From: Pollenia angustigena
Taxonomy: Eukaryota > Arthropoda > Insecta > Diptera > Polleniidae
Direction: 5' to 3'
Assembly (NCBI GenBank): GCA_930367215.1
Contig: OV884059.1
Span: 65,691,393 to 65,755,392 of the forward strand
Length of the DNA: 64,000 nt
Shown: positions 1 through 12,240 of the stretch, piece after piece
Position numbering within the stretch: the stretch's first letter is position 1
How the letters are laid out: each line of letters begins with the position of its first letter
Made by a program: the position numbers and the translations under genes
The notes under the pieces: model-generated
What the model saw: only the letters and a program-made list of their open reading frames with translations
Told to the model about the DNA's origin: nothing
Databases searched by the model: none

Positions 1-439
1 TTGACTTAAAAAAAGAACATACAGAAGATTTTGGATCCAATGTTACATTGATACGTAAAATTCTGAAAGTAGTTTGACTAAAAAGTTGTGCCAGGTTTCG
101 CTGAATTACGCCTTTGTATACATGGCCAAAAAAACTTCTTCTGTTTTTTCACGTTCGAACCGCTACTTCTTTTGCCATTATCTTTGACCTAAAATCGAGC
201 CTCCATAAAGAAACCTTAAAAATATTTTTTGCTTAAAATGTTATTGCATTTTTGACGCGTACGACTGTCACGTTCAACACTTTGGAATTACCCATATCAT
301 AGAGTCAAATCAAAACCCATTTAGAAGTTAGCAGGAGTCCAGCTCGAAAACCCCTTATTTCATAAAAGAAATTTGCCCAATCACACCTCAATTAAACTGT
401 TCAAAAATGGAAGACAATATTATTTTCTGATTAATTAAA

Positions 440-905
440 ATTTTAAAGCTCGAATATAAGATTATTAGACGAGTAAGAAAATCTAATGGCCAGCGATTCA
501 AACAGAAGTATTGTATAGCAACTACAAAATAAGGTGGTAACATTATGGTCTGTGGCTATTTTTCTGGACGAGAAATTGGTTCAATTCACCACCTAGAATG
601 TATTATGGATCGCTTTATGTATACGGACATTCTAAATTGTGTTATGTTACATTATACGGAGTAAGATATGACGTTAGCTGGATAACGATTCTAAGAATAC
701 CTCAAAACACTGAAAGTCGTGTATCCAGAGAAATAACATTAAAGTTTTTGACAGGCCTGCCAATTCACAAGGTCTTTACACCATTGAGAACTTATGGGAG
801 ATTGTTAATATGAAAATCAGTAACGAAAATTGTAAAACAAAAGGCTGCTTTATTAAAACTATCAAAATCCAATACCTTGAATGACATAGTAATTGATAAT
901 TTAAT
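440..905 (+). pseudogene. Tc1-like transposase relic
   Basis: Decayed coding sequence of a Tc1-type (DD34E) transposase, the enzyme that cuts and pastes its own transposon. Around 450-600 one frame reads KSNGQRFKQKYC, a stop, then GGNIMVCGYFSG and IMDRFMYTDIL, which corresponds to the RPxGxR...GGGSIMVWGCFSG...IMDxxxYxxIL stretch of Tc1 proteins. After frameshifts, 760-900 reads TIENLWEIVNMKISNENC, which matches the NPIENLWxxVKRxI region that carries the catalytic glutamate. The middle catalytic Asp region (QDNDPKH) is not recognisable. Several stops and at least two frameshifts show it is dead. I could not delimit terminal repeats; the N-terminal half may lie upstream or be lost. Placement in the Tc1 group is confident, the family is not. 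Confidence 0.75.
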
Positions 906-2251
906 TAAAATAAAGTCAGATTTTAGACAAAACAAAAAACAACTAAACATTTTTATATTGCCAATATCTACAAAGGAAATATTAACAAAAACAACTGCTT
1001 TTACTACAACAACTTCAATAAAAAAAAGCCTGTAAGCATAGAGATGAACAAGTTGCCAATACATAAAGACCAATAACAGCTTTAAAACTGTACTACGAAA
1101 CTTAAAAAGAAATAAAGCCACAAAATCCCTAAAGAAATTGAATACAGTTTCAAAAGGTGAAACTATAAAATAAAAATATATACATATCGCCAACTGAAAT
1201 GGAAAATTTTTATAAAATATTTTTTTAATGTAAGTACGAATTTTATTTAGATTCATCGGGGAACATAAAGCTGAATAATTGAAACATTTCAAGCTTTAGA
1301 CCTTTGAACTTGAATAGAGGAAGACTTAAGCATTTTATCGTTTTTAATTACGCTAGCCAACAAGGTTTTGGACTAGGGTTATTTGGTGGGCTGAATTCGA
1401 ATCTGGTTTTCTGGTTTTTCTCTATCACGTCAGGTTTTCGAGATACAAAATATGTTTTTATTCGTTTCTTACATACAAAATCACTAGTTTATTTAAAAAT
1501 CAATGAATTTTCAAAAGTGAATGGCGTTATTTGAACGTCGTTTGTATTTTGTTGGTTCGGTTTCACGTATAAGGGTCCAGCAATAATTTCCCAGCATGCT
1601 TTTCTCTCAAAATTATTGATACATTCGTTCAATTTTCATTAAATCTTGGTGAGCACGCTCCCCTTGTTCGCGCTCACTGCATTTATGTTTTTATGAAGAA
1701 AATGCAAAACTTTGTCGGTGTGCACGATTTGTTCAAGTTTCTGACTGCAAAACTAAAATAAGGTAAATATGCATATTTTAATGTTTCTGAAATTTCATAT
1801 CCTTTTTTTCCAACAAACACAGAGCAAAAAAAACTCGAACCAGTAACACTCGATCCCACTGACATGCTTAAACGCTACTATTATGAAATTTAGAAAGAAT
1901 GTGGGCTTCTGTCAAATAAATAATTGTATAATTGAAGTGTCAGTATTGACTGTTTTACAGTTTTGCCAGCATGCGATATAAAAGAACACGACGTGATAGC
2001 CCAATTTAGTTTAAAAACATGCTTCGTTTCTGCAGTAATTTTTGTTTTCCAAATTTGTAGACCAGTGTTATTGACCTTAAAATTGTGCCTTGTAATTTAT
2101 ACTTAAAGTAACTTTAAATTTTTTATATACTATTTACAAATCGGTGGAAGTTCTCAAAACATTTCGATTTAACTTATTTAATAATTTTACTTATTAAATT
2201 TCTTTTAAGATATTTCACATTTTCAGCAACGGTATGCAAGGTGTAAGTTTA
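906..2251. other. AT-rich stretch, no gene recognised
   Basis: No coding or repeat structure that I can name. A hydrophobic minus-strand reading frame at 792-1292 overlaps the Tc1 relic on the other strand and looks like an A/T-composition artefact. Confidence 0.4.
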
Positions 2252-2517
2252 CATATGAGGGGCTTAAAGCACAAGGGGTTCAAGTGACTTATGTTGAATA
2301 ACGAGACCATAGCGGTTGTTTCGCTTGTGCTCCAGACGAAGCAGGTATTTTAATGTCAAGTGCTTGCATTATTCATCATATTTAGCGTCCGAATGAGAAT
2401 CGTACATTCACTTCTTGTGCTCTGAACAACTTCTCCGAACTTCACCTAAATGTCCATATGTAAACTCATTTTTAGAAAATGGCACTTAAACCCCTTGTGC
2501 TTTAAGCCCCTCATATG
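2252..2517. mobile_element. Small inverted-repeat element (MITE-like)
   Basis: Two arms of about 35 bp, at 2252-2286 and 2483-2517, are near-perfect inverted copies. Both carry CATATGAGGGGCTTAAAGC and then a CACAAGGGGTT core. The interior of about 200 bp has no coding potential. The layout is that of a miniature inverted-repeat transposable element. No clear target-site duplication is visible, so the superfamily is unassigned. Confidence 0.65.
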
Positions 2518-3285
2518 TTGGTACATATTTAGGAATACCCGGTTGGCCAGATTGCCGTTGACGACATCGCCCAGTGTCATATGCCGAGTAGCCATAAAAA
2601 GATGGAGTTATACCACAACAATAAAATTTTGCACACTTATTAATATTCACAAAAGATAAATATACGACAAATTTTCAACGTGGCGGAGAAAGGATAAAAA
2701 TCCTTCTCATAGATTCTAAAACCTAAATATAGAATAAAGGCCAATCCTCTGGGGAGAATAGGGCCGCATTAAACGTAATAAACCTACCAAATGTTGTTCA
2801 ATTTGGATCAAGGATACGCTTTGCTTAAATATGTCTTTGGCTAAAAACGTAAAAAAATTAAAACTTTTATTGCTGCTCTTTTTAATATTTTAGCCCTCTG
2901 TGTAGCAGATATATTTAGCATGTTGTGAACTTAAGAATTAAGTTTATTTAAAGAGACCAAATATCCTTTTCTAAAAAACTAAACATAGTTTTTTATTTGT
3001 TTTGTATGGAAAAGTAGCTGTCGAGTATTGTAGTCAGCAGATATCATAAATTTTGTTGAAGTTTTATTCGAATAGTTTTTTGATTTTAATCTGTCTATTA
3101 TCGTATTTTTACTTCTAGAAACTTTTTTAATATATTTTTCATTCTAATGCGGGTTGGTGCAATTTTTTAGTGTTGTATTGGCTTCGATCTGGTTTAATGT
3201 AACATGTCGTCGGTCACCAGTTGACAACTCTTAACATGTTTTTTGAACTTTTCAGGAGACAAAAAAACGTTATTACTCCGTTACT
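2518..3285. other. AT-rich stretch, nothing recognised
   Basis: No named feature seen. Short reading frames here lack any family resemblance. Confidence 0.35.
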
Positions 3286-3503
3286 GAGCTACCTAAATAG
3301 GAGCGGCAAGCGTCTGTTTTATGTCAAAACTTTTCATTTTCATAGAGTTTATACGAAACAAACCTTGAGAACGCGAATTTAACACCACCCGGCTGTAAAA
3401 TCTTATTTGATAGATCGCTTGGTCATCTTATTTTATTGAAAATGTATTGGCAATAGAATTTGCATGTTTAAAAAAACGCTTGCCGCTCTTGTTTAGGTAG
3501 CTC
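3286..3503. mobile_element. Small inverted-repeat element (MITE-like)
   Basis: Terminal inverted repeats of about 28 bp: 3286-3313 starts GAGCTACCTAAATAGGAGCG and 3476-3503 is its inverted copy with a few changes. The flanks repeat GTTACT (3280-3285 and 3505-3510), consistent with a short target-site duplication of about 6-8 bp. The 160-bp interior is non-coding. This is a non-autonomous DNA element, superfamily unassigned. Confidence 0.65.
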
Positions 3504-3985
3504 TGTTACTAATTCGTGTTGGAAGTAAATAAAAAAACCAAAATTAGTAGGAGATATTTATTGGAAGATGGTGTAAGGAAAACGAAGGTATTGAAATTGA
3601 AAAAAAAAATTAAAATAAATAATACGTGTTGGCAATTTAAAAAAAAAATTAAAAATGTTGCTCACAAGCCGAATTCATGTAAACGGTGGTGTCGATACTA
3701 CAACAAGTAACAACACCAAAAACACAACAATGTATTTTGTTGCTGCTTTCGTTGGTCGATATGTCAAAAAAACAAGTAACTTTTGACATTCCTCTCTCTA
3801 ATTTAAAAAAAAAAAGTAGCACAGCTGTGCTTTCAACTCCACCTGAAAAATTAATTCGCCTTGGTTGCTCACTTATGAGGTTCCAATTTTAAAAATATAG
3901 TATAAGACATTGTGAAAATATATATTACAATGTGAATGAATGTGAATATAAGGATATGCCATCACCGCTTGAACATTTTGTTCAA
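3504..3985. other. A-rich stretch with lysine-rich small frames
   Basis: Repeated runs of A give two short lysine-rich reading frames (3516-3710 and 3686-3892) with no family resemblance. I treat them as non-coding. Confidence 0.35.
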
Positions 3986-4597
3986 TAAATACTCATTCGC
4001 CATCAATTGATTTGTTTTTGTACTTTTTCTCCAGCTGTGCTTTTACATTATTGGTTTGATGTTTTTTGTACTCTTTTTCAAATATTTGGTTTAAGGAATA
4101 GCTTATGCAAGTGTCACACGTGTCGTTTTTGGACGGTGGAAATATATGTTCTGTTTTGGACTTATAGCCTTGTCTTTACAAGATTTGCAGTACTCTTTAT
4201 AGACAGTAAGCATGCCTTCATTGACAGGTGCTAAATATTTGTTTGAAGTATATTTGCGACAATAATGCGAAGGCAATCGTGGGAGACTGTTTATGTATTT
4301 CATTAAAAATTAGGTTTGCTCCTTTTTGTTGTTTCCACTTCTGTTGCATTGCATTCCACAGGGTTCTTCAAACGTACCGCAATTGGACTTTTTATTCCAG
4401 GAGTTAACTGTCCATTCACCAATAACGTAACTATTTAAAAACATTTGTTTGCAAACTCTAAATTTTGTGTTTCCTCTATTAAAAAAATACTTCAACGTAT
4501 AAGACCTATTCCTTGCACTGTCGTTTTTTGTAGGTCTTTTGGTCTTAGACATCTTACACGAATCAACCACGAATTTTCGCTTTTCTTTCCATGTCAT
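3986..4597 (-). pseudogene. Relic of an insect transposon-like protein family (CDTC motif)
   Basis: Read on the minus strand from 4597, the frame gives RVCKQMFLNSYVIGEWTV, then after an in-frame stop near 4310 continues with LPRLPSHYCRKYTSNKYL and MLTVYKEYCKSC. One frameshift later, around 4105-4150, it reads PPSKNDTCDTC. This order (VCKxxFLxT...SHYxRxxxxxxYL...MYxxYKEYC...PxKDTCxxC) is known to me from a large family of repetitive, transposon-like proteins of unknown function in aphids and other insects. The relic has at least one nonsense codon and one frameshift and lacks both ends. The cysteine pair probably bound a metal. Whether the family is a true transposase I cannot say from the sequence. 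Confidence 0.55.
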
Positions 4598-5322
4598 ATT
4601 CCAAAATAATTAAAATTTACATCCACGATCTTCCTGTGTAAAACTTTGGCAATGGCGTAATTTGGACTTGCGACAATATTCTGAATGGCATGAAGGCTTT
4701 TTCTGTCTTTCTGGGCGATGTACATTGTTTTTGTTACAAGAATTTATGAAACCCCTTACGTTTTTTTAACGCACTTTGATCATTTTCATCACAATTTGAG
4801 TCCAATGATTCCGAAAATTTCATAACCGTCAAACATTCATTATCACGGTATTGATCTAAGTCAACTCAATTATCGGCACAATTAATTTTAATATCTTAAA
4901 ATTAGAAAAGTTAATATCTCAATATCAAGCATCAGATAAACGCACCTTTTCTTGCAAGAATAAAATATACCGGTCAAGTCTTTTACGAGCACAAACAAAT
5001 TTTTATTTTCTGTGTGTTTAAACGGGATGCGATGACTAATTATAAAATTTTAGCTGATATTTTTTGACAACTCGTAACTGACCTACTTATTTGAAATTTT
5101 TTACTTTTCCTTATGATTGTAACTTATGAGTTTCCTATATTGTAAAATTTCGCGGGAAGGACATTTTTTCAAAATATAAATGAAACGTACTTATGTACAT
5201 GCAGAATGACAAACACAGACTTTTGGCATCAAAAACCCGATTCGATTTTTTGCGAGTTGAGAGTTGTCTACCTGTGACCGACGATGTATGTATGTGAAAT
5301 TAGAAAAAAGGGGACTAAATTG
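4598..5322. other. AT-rich stretch, nothing recognised
   Basis: No coding similarity or clear repeat found. The upstream exon of the minus-strand relic at 3986-4597 could lie here, but I could not identify it. Confidence 0.3.
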
Positions 5323-5330
5323 GAGGCGTG

Positions 5331-6492
5331 TAGAGTTTTTTTTTTCCCGGAGTTTTTCGATTCCCGGGAAAGCGGAAAAAATTTTTAAATTTCCCGGGAT
5401 CCCGGGATCCCGCTCCATACAAATAATACAAAGTAAACTTGGTTTTATTAATGAAAAAAACTTTTATAAACAAACGTGAGGGAACTTGTTTACAAAGTAA
5501 GTAAAATAAATGCTTAAATACTACAAAAATTAATTGAAGATTGAAAGCGGAACTTGAATTATTATTACCTTTAGCTATTATAAGTAAATTCCGTATTATG
5601 ATGATCTAGTTTAAGATAAAATAAACATAACAATTGAGGTACTCAAGATATGAGATCAAAAAGTAAAATCATAAAATATATAAAATATTTTAATAAATAT
5701 ATTAACATTTTTTAACGGCGTAGGAAATTACTTTCTGTCACACTCAAAGCGTTTAGTGAGTCGCCAAAGAGTATATTTCTGATTTTGTTTACTGATTACC
5801 ATGTTTCCGAAAAATTTCGTTTACTTTTTTACCGAGGTTGGACAAATAATTAAAAGTGCACCGTTGTTGCATGCTTCTAATGTCAAGGTTGATGCAAAAA
5901 ATAGCATCATCCGGACTACTTCTTACAAACTATTTCTTTTCATTAGGTCCATCTGTAATCTTTAGGACAATGTGCTTTTCAAATTGTATGTTTTAGTAAC
6001 TTACACGAGTTTCATTATTTTTTTATTTCGGTTTCCCCGCACTTCCCGGATATATTACCAAGCTCGATTTTTTTTTTTTGTAGATACGACTATGTTACAA
6101 TAACGGAGCGATATGTTTATGTATATCCTATTTTTAAGACTTGTCCATGGTCAATGAGAATTTACTGCCTGCATCTTATTTTGAATTTATGTTCTTTATC
6201 AATTCATCACTTCACTAAATTTATTAATTATCAGCTGTTGCACTGCCCATTCTGCTTTTAATAGATTTATTGCCGCAGGAGACATTGATTAACGTTTGTA
6301 CACATTTCTTATAATTAATCAAATCGACAACCCATCCACAGATGCTAATTTTTAGAGAAAAGAAAACTAAATTTCAGAGTAAAAATAGCTGTTTTCTGAA
6401 ACTATGAAGAACTTTTTATTTCCCGGGATCCCGCAACAAAAATCCCGGGAAAACGGGAAATATAATAAGTGAAATCCCGGGAAAAAACCCTA
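5331..6492. mobile_element. hAT-like non-autonomous element with 8-bp target duplication
   Basis: The ends are imperfect terminal inverted repeats: the left starts TAGAGTTTTTTTTTTCCCGG and the right, inverted, starts TAGGGTTTTTTCCCGGGA. They are flanked by an identical 8-bp duplication GAGGCGTG at 5323-5330 and 6493-6500. An 8-bp duplication with T/CA(G)RGG-type ends is the signature of the hAT superfamily. Subterminal CCCGGGAT motifs are repeated near both ends, as expected for transposase binding sites. The 1.16-kb interior is AT-rich with no transposase, so the copy depends on an enzyme made elsewhere. Confidence 0.8.
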
Positions 6493-6500
6493 GAGGCGTG

Positions 6501-7288
6501 TCATAAAAGTGAGTTTATTTAAAGCTAGACATGTCAAGAAAGGGCTTTCTTGGCAAGTGCAAAAAATTGGACATAAGAGAGAAGGATTCGAGATGACACA
6601 AGTGGAGCCTAGAATTTGATGTCGGATTAAAAAGCCACCGATAGTAATAATGAAGCCATACATTAACCATGAATAATAATATTGTTAAACTTTAATTGGC
6701 GACGCAGTGTACAAAAAAAAAAAAACTGAAAACTCTTCAATTAAGGTGCCAATTTTGTTTAGCTTCTCCGTGTGCAATGCATCTTTTTATTGGATAAGCG
6801 AACAACGCAAGGCATGGGGAAAGTGGAAGTACTTGAAATGAAAAAAAAATCTTGAGTTACTAGAACGTAATGGCAAAAGTTTTTTAGCTGGCTTTAATGT
6901 GTGTTCAAAATAAAAGAATGCAAAGAACGGACATTTGTAGAGACTTAACGACCGACAGATAGAACGTTATATTCGACAATAAAACAGTCACACAGACAGA
7001 CATGCAAGCATTTTCAAAGGAATGTAATACAAGTGAACCAAGTTATGTCCGGTTGAACTAACACCATTCATTGCAAGGTATCACACATATATACATACCG
7101 AATACGAACATACGGAATACACACGTACCGATGAACTTCAATTTTAAGAAGTATATAAACTTATGCGTACAAACAGTTATACAAAAGGCCAAATGTTTAT
7201 TGAAAAAAAAAGTTAAAAGAGAGAAAAATTTGAAACTAAATCAACTAAACAGAAATCAATTTTAAAGAATTCTTCCTACAAACAAAAA
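6501..7288. other. AT-rich stretch, nothing recognised
   Basis: No gene or structured repeat seen. A reading frame at 7071-7265 is lysine/asparagine-rich and unremarkable. Confidence 0.3.
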
Positions 7289-7855
7289 CAAGTAAGAAAG
7301 TATAGTCGGTCAAGCCTGACCATATGATACCCTACACCACAGTATTAAAAAACACACCATGCTTATATGTTCATATAAATATGGATTTATCATTAAAATC
7401 GGCTTGAAAATTTGTGAGAGGCAGAAATTGCCCCCTACTCCCCCTGTGGTCCTATTTTTGAAAAACTGTATATCTTACATGTGTCCATATAGATATGGAT
7501 CCATCAATGTTTTAAATTTCATTCAAATCGGTTTGATAGTTTCTGAGAGGAAACAATTTTCCCCTATCTTCCCTCGTGGTTTTTCAATAGGCTTGGTCCT
7601 TGTGCCAATAAGAACCTATGATCCAAATTTTATCAAATTATCTCCAAAATTGCGACCTGTACTTTGCGCACAAGGTTACATGGACAGCCAGCCAGACTGC
7701 CAGCCAGCCGGACGGACATTGTTAGTTCGTCTCAGAAAGTGATTCTGAGTCTATCGGTATACTCTAAGGTGGGTCTAGGACCAATATTTTAAGGCGTTAC
7801 ACAAATCAGCACAAATGCATAATACCCTCTCCCCTATTGTGGTGTGGGTATAAAT
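7289..7855 (-). mobile_element. DINE-1/INE-1-like Helitron relative
   Basis: The 5' end on the minus strand is the imperfect palindrome at 7821-7851, which contains TATACCC and GAGGGTAT-type arms. The 3' end carries the hairpin GGTCAAGCCTGACC (7309-7322) about 15 bases before the terminus next to ACAAGT. In between is a CAGCCAGCCAGAC-type repeat at about 7685-7715. These features match the fly DINE-1/INE-1 group of Helentron-associated elements, which are non-autonomous and transpose as single strands without target duplication. The copy at 15754-16047 is clearly homologous. The apparent 127-residue reading frame inside is not coding. Confidence 0.65.
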
Positions 7856-8859
7856 AAACATTCTGAAGCATACAAACTAACAGCTTTACGTATTCGAATG
7901 ACTACACAGTTACACATTATTTTTGTATGTTTGGACGTGTACGTATAGACTTGTGTGTATCCATGTAGATACAAACAAAAAAATAAACAGCCATATAAAC
8001 AAATAAATTAATATAAAAGAAAAACATTAAGTACTTGATAAACTTTTAATTGAAGACAGACAAAAGAGATCAGCAGACCGAGCGAGGGACGTACGGAAGG
8101 ACAGACAAACATATTTAACAATAAGAGCGGGGCAAAGAAAACAACGTGTTTGATAAGAAACACATTTTTTTGGTAGGAAATCAGAATGAAAACCATTTGT
8201 ACCATACAACTAGGTAGTTTTTACAAAATGTGTATTGGCTGTTGGTGTTCAGTGATTGAAAGTGTCTGTCCTATTAAATTTTAGCACGAGCATACAAACA
8301 GGGTATGTGCTTTTGGGCATATAATTCATTAATAGATAGCATTTGCATAAAAAGACAGAATAAGTATGTTAAATTATGGAATGGAACTTTAAATGAACTT
8401 TTACAATAGAGTTCGGGAACGTGAAATCGACTTAATCGAAATTAATCTTCAAATACTACTTATGTGAAATATCTACTAGAGTATCCAATTATTTGACTTT
8501 TGGTTGACCTAAAAAATATTCGTCGAAAAATTAATTCAAAGATATATTAAATATAGAAATCTACCCAATGGAAAATACGAGGTCATAAAGAAATTGACAT
8601 TCGTTTAAAAACAGATACCTCATAACCTGACAGTACATGGTTTACAGTTTTTTAAATGCTGGTGAATTTTACAATATCCATCTAAATATGAAAAGTCTTA
8701 CATATAGGATTTTACGCTTATCGTGATTATCATCATTTGTCACACGTTAATCTAAAAAGGGACTAAAATATGTTCAAAAGTAAGTGTAATTCAAATGAAT
8801 GCAGAAGGTAACTGTTGCTTATAATTCTTATGCGCTTAACAGTTTTATTTTTATAATAT
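7856..8859. other. AT-rich stretch, nothing recognised
   Basis: No coding similarity. Some GACAGACA/GGACGG runs at 8050-8110 resemble the short-repeat block of DINE-1-like elements but are too degenerate to call. Confidence 0.3.
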
Positions 8860-8879
8860 CTTTAGTTTTTCTAATTTCT

Positions 8880-9270
8880 TTGGATGAGTTTATCTCTTCT
8901 TTTATTCCCCACTATAATTGATTGGAATTCTTCCAATATTAATTGTAGTTGTTAGTAGGTTAAGAAAAAACAAAATGAAAACAAAAACAACTTGCAAAAG
9001 CATGTTTTTTTAAGCCGTGCACTCGCCTGTTTATTATCAAAGAAATTTTTTTGGGAATACAAAATTTTAATTTAAAATATTTTGTTATTCGTGCTTAATT
9101 CCCAATTTTTATTCTTGATAATAACACTGAAATTTATTGTTGATGAGATAAGCTGTTCCTGAAATGCGCATAGGAATAGCTTATCCCATCAACAATAAAT
9201 TTCAGTGTTTTTATCAAGAATAAAAATTGGGAATTAAGCACGAATAACAATATCTTTTAAATTGGCAAAT
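8880..9270. repeat. Dispersed repeat family ending in a long hairpin
   Basis: Left part 8880-9083 matches segments at 29440-30300 (shared stretches such as TTTGGGAATACAAAATTTT and AAGCCGTGCACT). From 9084 to 9248 it folds into a near-perfect hairpin: arms of about 77 bp at 9084-9160 and 9172-9248 around an 11-base loop. Both arms carry CGTGCTTAATTCCCAATTTT and CACTGAAATTTATTGTTGAT. Single-arm copies without the inverted partner occur at 16660-16760 and 29559-29628, so the hairpin arose here by inverted duplication or by two copies meeting head to head. No coding content; superfamily unknown. Confidence 0.7.
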
Positions 9271-9551
9271 TAAACTAAATTATTTAAGCAAAACAAAATT
9301 CTAAGACAGAACTTTGTAATAATAGTAAATTTTTAGAACACAATATAATATTATAAGTAGTACCAAAAAGCCCTTTTGTAAGTACGTACTGGGATATTTG
9401 GCAAATAAAATTTTACTATAATTACAACATGTTTTAATAAAGTACACGAATAAGCCGAGTTAATGAGATGATTTTCGTCGACAACGAAAAAAATTTTAAA
9501 TTTCATTTACAAAAGGATCTTAACAACATTAAAATATGTCTAGGTATGTAT

Positions 9552-9660
9552 TAGGGATGCCAATCCCGAAATCCCGATACCAAAAATCCCGTGATTTTCG
9601 GGATAAAGTTAATCCCGTGATTTTCGGGATAAAGTTAATCCCGAAATTGTTAACAAAATT
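9552..9660 (+). mobile_element. hAT-like terminus with internal 26-bp repeats
   Basis: The sequence starts TAGGGATGCCAATCCCGAAA and then repeats an ATCCCGTGATTTTCGGGATA unit twice. This resembles the subterminal repeat pattern of hAT-like elements such as the one at 5331-6492. I could not find a matching right end, so this is a solo terminus or a truncated copy. Confidence 0.4.
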
Positions 9661-10066
9661 TTCTTGCTTCACCTTTTTTTATAAAAAAAAAATTCATCAT
9701 GACATTCCCCATTGAGAGCATAGGGAACAAAATACTGATCTTTACTATTTACTTGATTATTTCTGTTAATACTGTCATTGAAAACGAAACAAAAAAGTAA
9801 AACTTTGTTTGTTTTCAGCGTGTCTAACAATTATAAAGAAATTTTAACGATAAGTGAAGAAAATAATTAAAGAAGAAAATTAATAAAGGAAAAATATGTT
9901 GAAATGCACAAAACATTCCACTGGTGCACCAAATTCGACATTAAAACTTTACTCTTCACAGGGTTAGAATTATAAAAGTATTGTACGAGAGTAGGCATAG
10001 GAACTACGGCAATTTATGGAGCGATTTTACAAAATTAAGAAGTGTATTTTAAACACTACACGATTC

Positions 10067-10092
10067 CTACCACTTTGTGGTGGGTATAAAAA
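10067..10092 (-). repeat. Isolated DINE-1-like 5' end
   Basis: TACCACTTTGTGGTGGGTAT followed by AAAAATG has the shape of the palindromic 5' end seen in the larger DINE-1-like copies. The body upstream (9960-10066) is degenerate. Followed by a T-rich run. Confidence 0.35.
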
Positions 10093-12240
10093 TGTTTTTT
10101 TTTTTTTTTTTTGTTAAAATAAGATTTTTATGTTTAACTAAATAAATAAATTGATTTTGATAATTTATTTCGAACTCAAATTTTAATTATTGATTCTAAT
10201 TTACTTAGTAAAAATTTTAATTGAATCTTGCAAATAAATCAATTACATACAAGTTTGCTCTATTCAATTACAATAATAAATTTATTTTTATTTAGTTTGA
10301 ATCAACTGAGGTAATTGAATAAAATATAGATTTTATGGTAATTATTTTTTAGTTGAATCAATTAACACAATCATTAGTTAAGAAAAAAACCACAATTTTC
10401 AATTTTTTTAAATGTTAGTAATATATTTAACATTATCTTTAACTTTAAAATAACAAATTAATTTAAAACTTTTGCTTGTAAACCGCTTTTAATGACGTAA
10501 GTTAAAATGTTTATTTTTTGTAGAAAGTCCATTAAATAAACGTGTCTAAAACGGGAGGCAAACACACTCCTACTAACTTACATGGTTCAACATTGTAAAT
10601 TTGGCCGGTAGTAAAAGTTAAAAGGCAGTTATCTGAGGGCCTTTTTAAGATCTCTTCATTTTTCTCTTAGAATAAATCTTCATTTGGGTATAATAACTTC
10701 GCCACGATCTTAAGACATTCTTTGGTGAGTTATGTATACAGATATATTTTGGAAGTTTTATTGAGTGAAAAAGTTTAGTTACTTAAGCCCAAATTAGACG
10801 AGACATAACCATACAAAACAGCTGTTTGAACTAACCTTATGGGCAACACTGTATTTAATTACTGTTGACTTATCTTAACGCCATAACCATACAACCCAAT
10901 TGAATTTGGGCCGTAGCCGAGGCATTATGGTTATTCCACGTCTAGTTGGACCTTAAGGCCTTCTGTAAGGCGTAAGAATGAAAAGAATAGTCTCTGTATA
11001 CAAGTGAGTATCTGTGTAAATTTTAATTTGTTGAAATTACCTTTGTTTGAAAGTGCACAAAACAGTTAAGCAGGCATTTAAAGGAAAAGTAAAAAAAGAA
11101 AACACGTAGAAACGACTCAAATGATGGGAAAACGAATAAGAGTACAAGCGAAAATTTTAAAAAGTAAAATATTTTACCAAAAATCTATCTATAAAAAAAA
11201 AAAATATATAAATTACAAACGAAATGAGAAGTGAAAAACGTCAGCAACATAAAGTAAGTGGAAGAAGAGTAAAAGGAAACACACTTAAACCCATTTTAAG
11301 ATTTTGCCTGTTTAAAAAATTGTTGCGTTACATACATACATATCGATGAATTGTTAGCAGGTTATGACTTTGGGGTGGCTGGCTGTGCTGTGACGTTTTA
11401 GGTGGCAAACAAAACAAAACGTTCAATGGCTGTTGTTTTGTTAGTTAGCTAAGGGGTACTATGATGCCGAGAAGAATAATGCTTATGAGGTACCAAATGT
11501 ACTACATTTAACGAGTTAAAATAAAGAAACTCTCATGATTGGTAAAGTTTTGCGTAATGTAAACATGCTGTTAACACTCTACCAAAGATTTCGTGGTATG
11601 TATTTAGGATTATTAGGGAAGGGTTATCTACTTCAGTTCATTTGAAATTTTATTAATTAAAACCCCTTATTATTATATTAAAGTGATAGAATTTCTTTTT
11701 AAAAATAATAACCAGAAATCTTTTTTCTTAACTCCATAGATAAAAACCAAGCTTATAGTGTACACCAATATCATGGTAGGCTCGTCATTCTGTTTGTTTG
11801 ATATGTAAAAATTAAATCTTAAATGAAATCCTCTCGGATTACGAATATTTTGATTACGAATAGTCCTAAAATTAGTCTTACTGCTAAAAATACTTAATAA
11901 CTATAAACAGTCCCATTCTAGCATGCAAGTGAAATTTAAAATATTCACTTAGTACAAGCTGCCTGCTCTCGAAATATTTGCAATCTGTTTGATCTTAAAT
12001 GTCATTCTAAGGATAATGATCAATCTTGTCTGTCTCTATATTTTTACACGAAATGCATGTCTGGCAAATTAGCCCCACCACTAACATGGCATAAAATAAT
12101 AATACTAAATCCGCATTGAACAATTTTTCTAATGCCACACTATGGCTAAAAACATAAACGATCAGTCATAAGTCACTTATTTATCTTCGAATTCTCTTAA
12201 GATCCGGAATAATTCTTAGATTCGTAAATATTTCGTAGCC
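10093..12240. other. Long AT-rich stretch without a gene
   Basis: 10120-10480 is low-complexity A/T with loose repeats of TTGAATCAATTA type. 10500-12240 shows no coding similarity, no tRNA and no clear inverted repeat. Nothing is supported here. Confidence 0.35.

Noticed and set aside
792..1292. 166-residue hydrophobic minus-strand frame
   Set aside because: It overlaps the plus-strand Tc1 transposase C-terminus and its composition is explained by A/T richness; no family resemblance.
7359..7742. 127-residue frame
   Set aside because: It lies wholly within a DINE-1-like element that is non-coding in all related copies.
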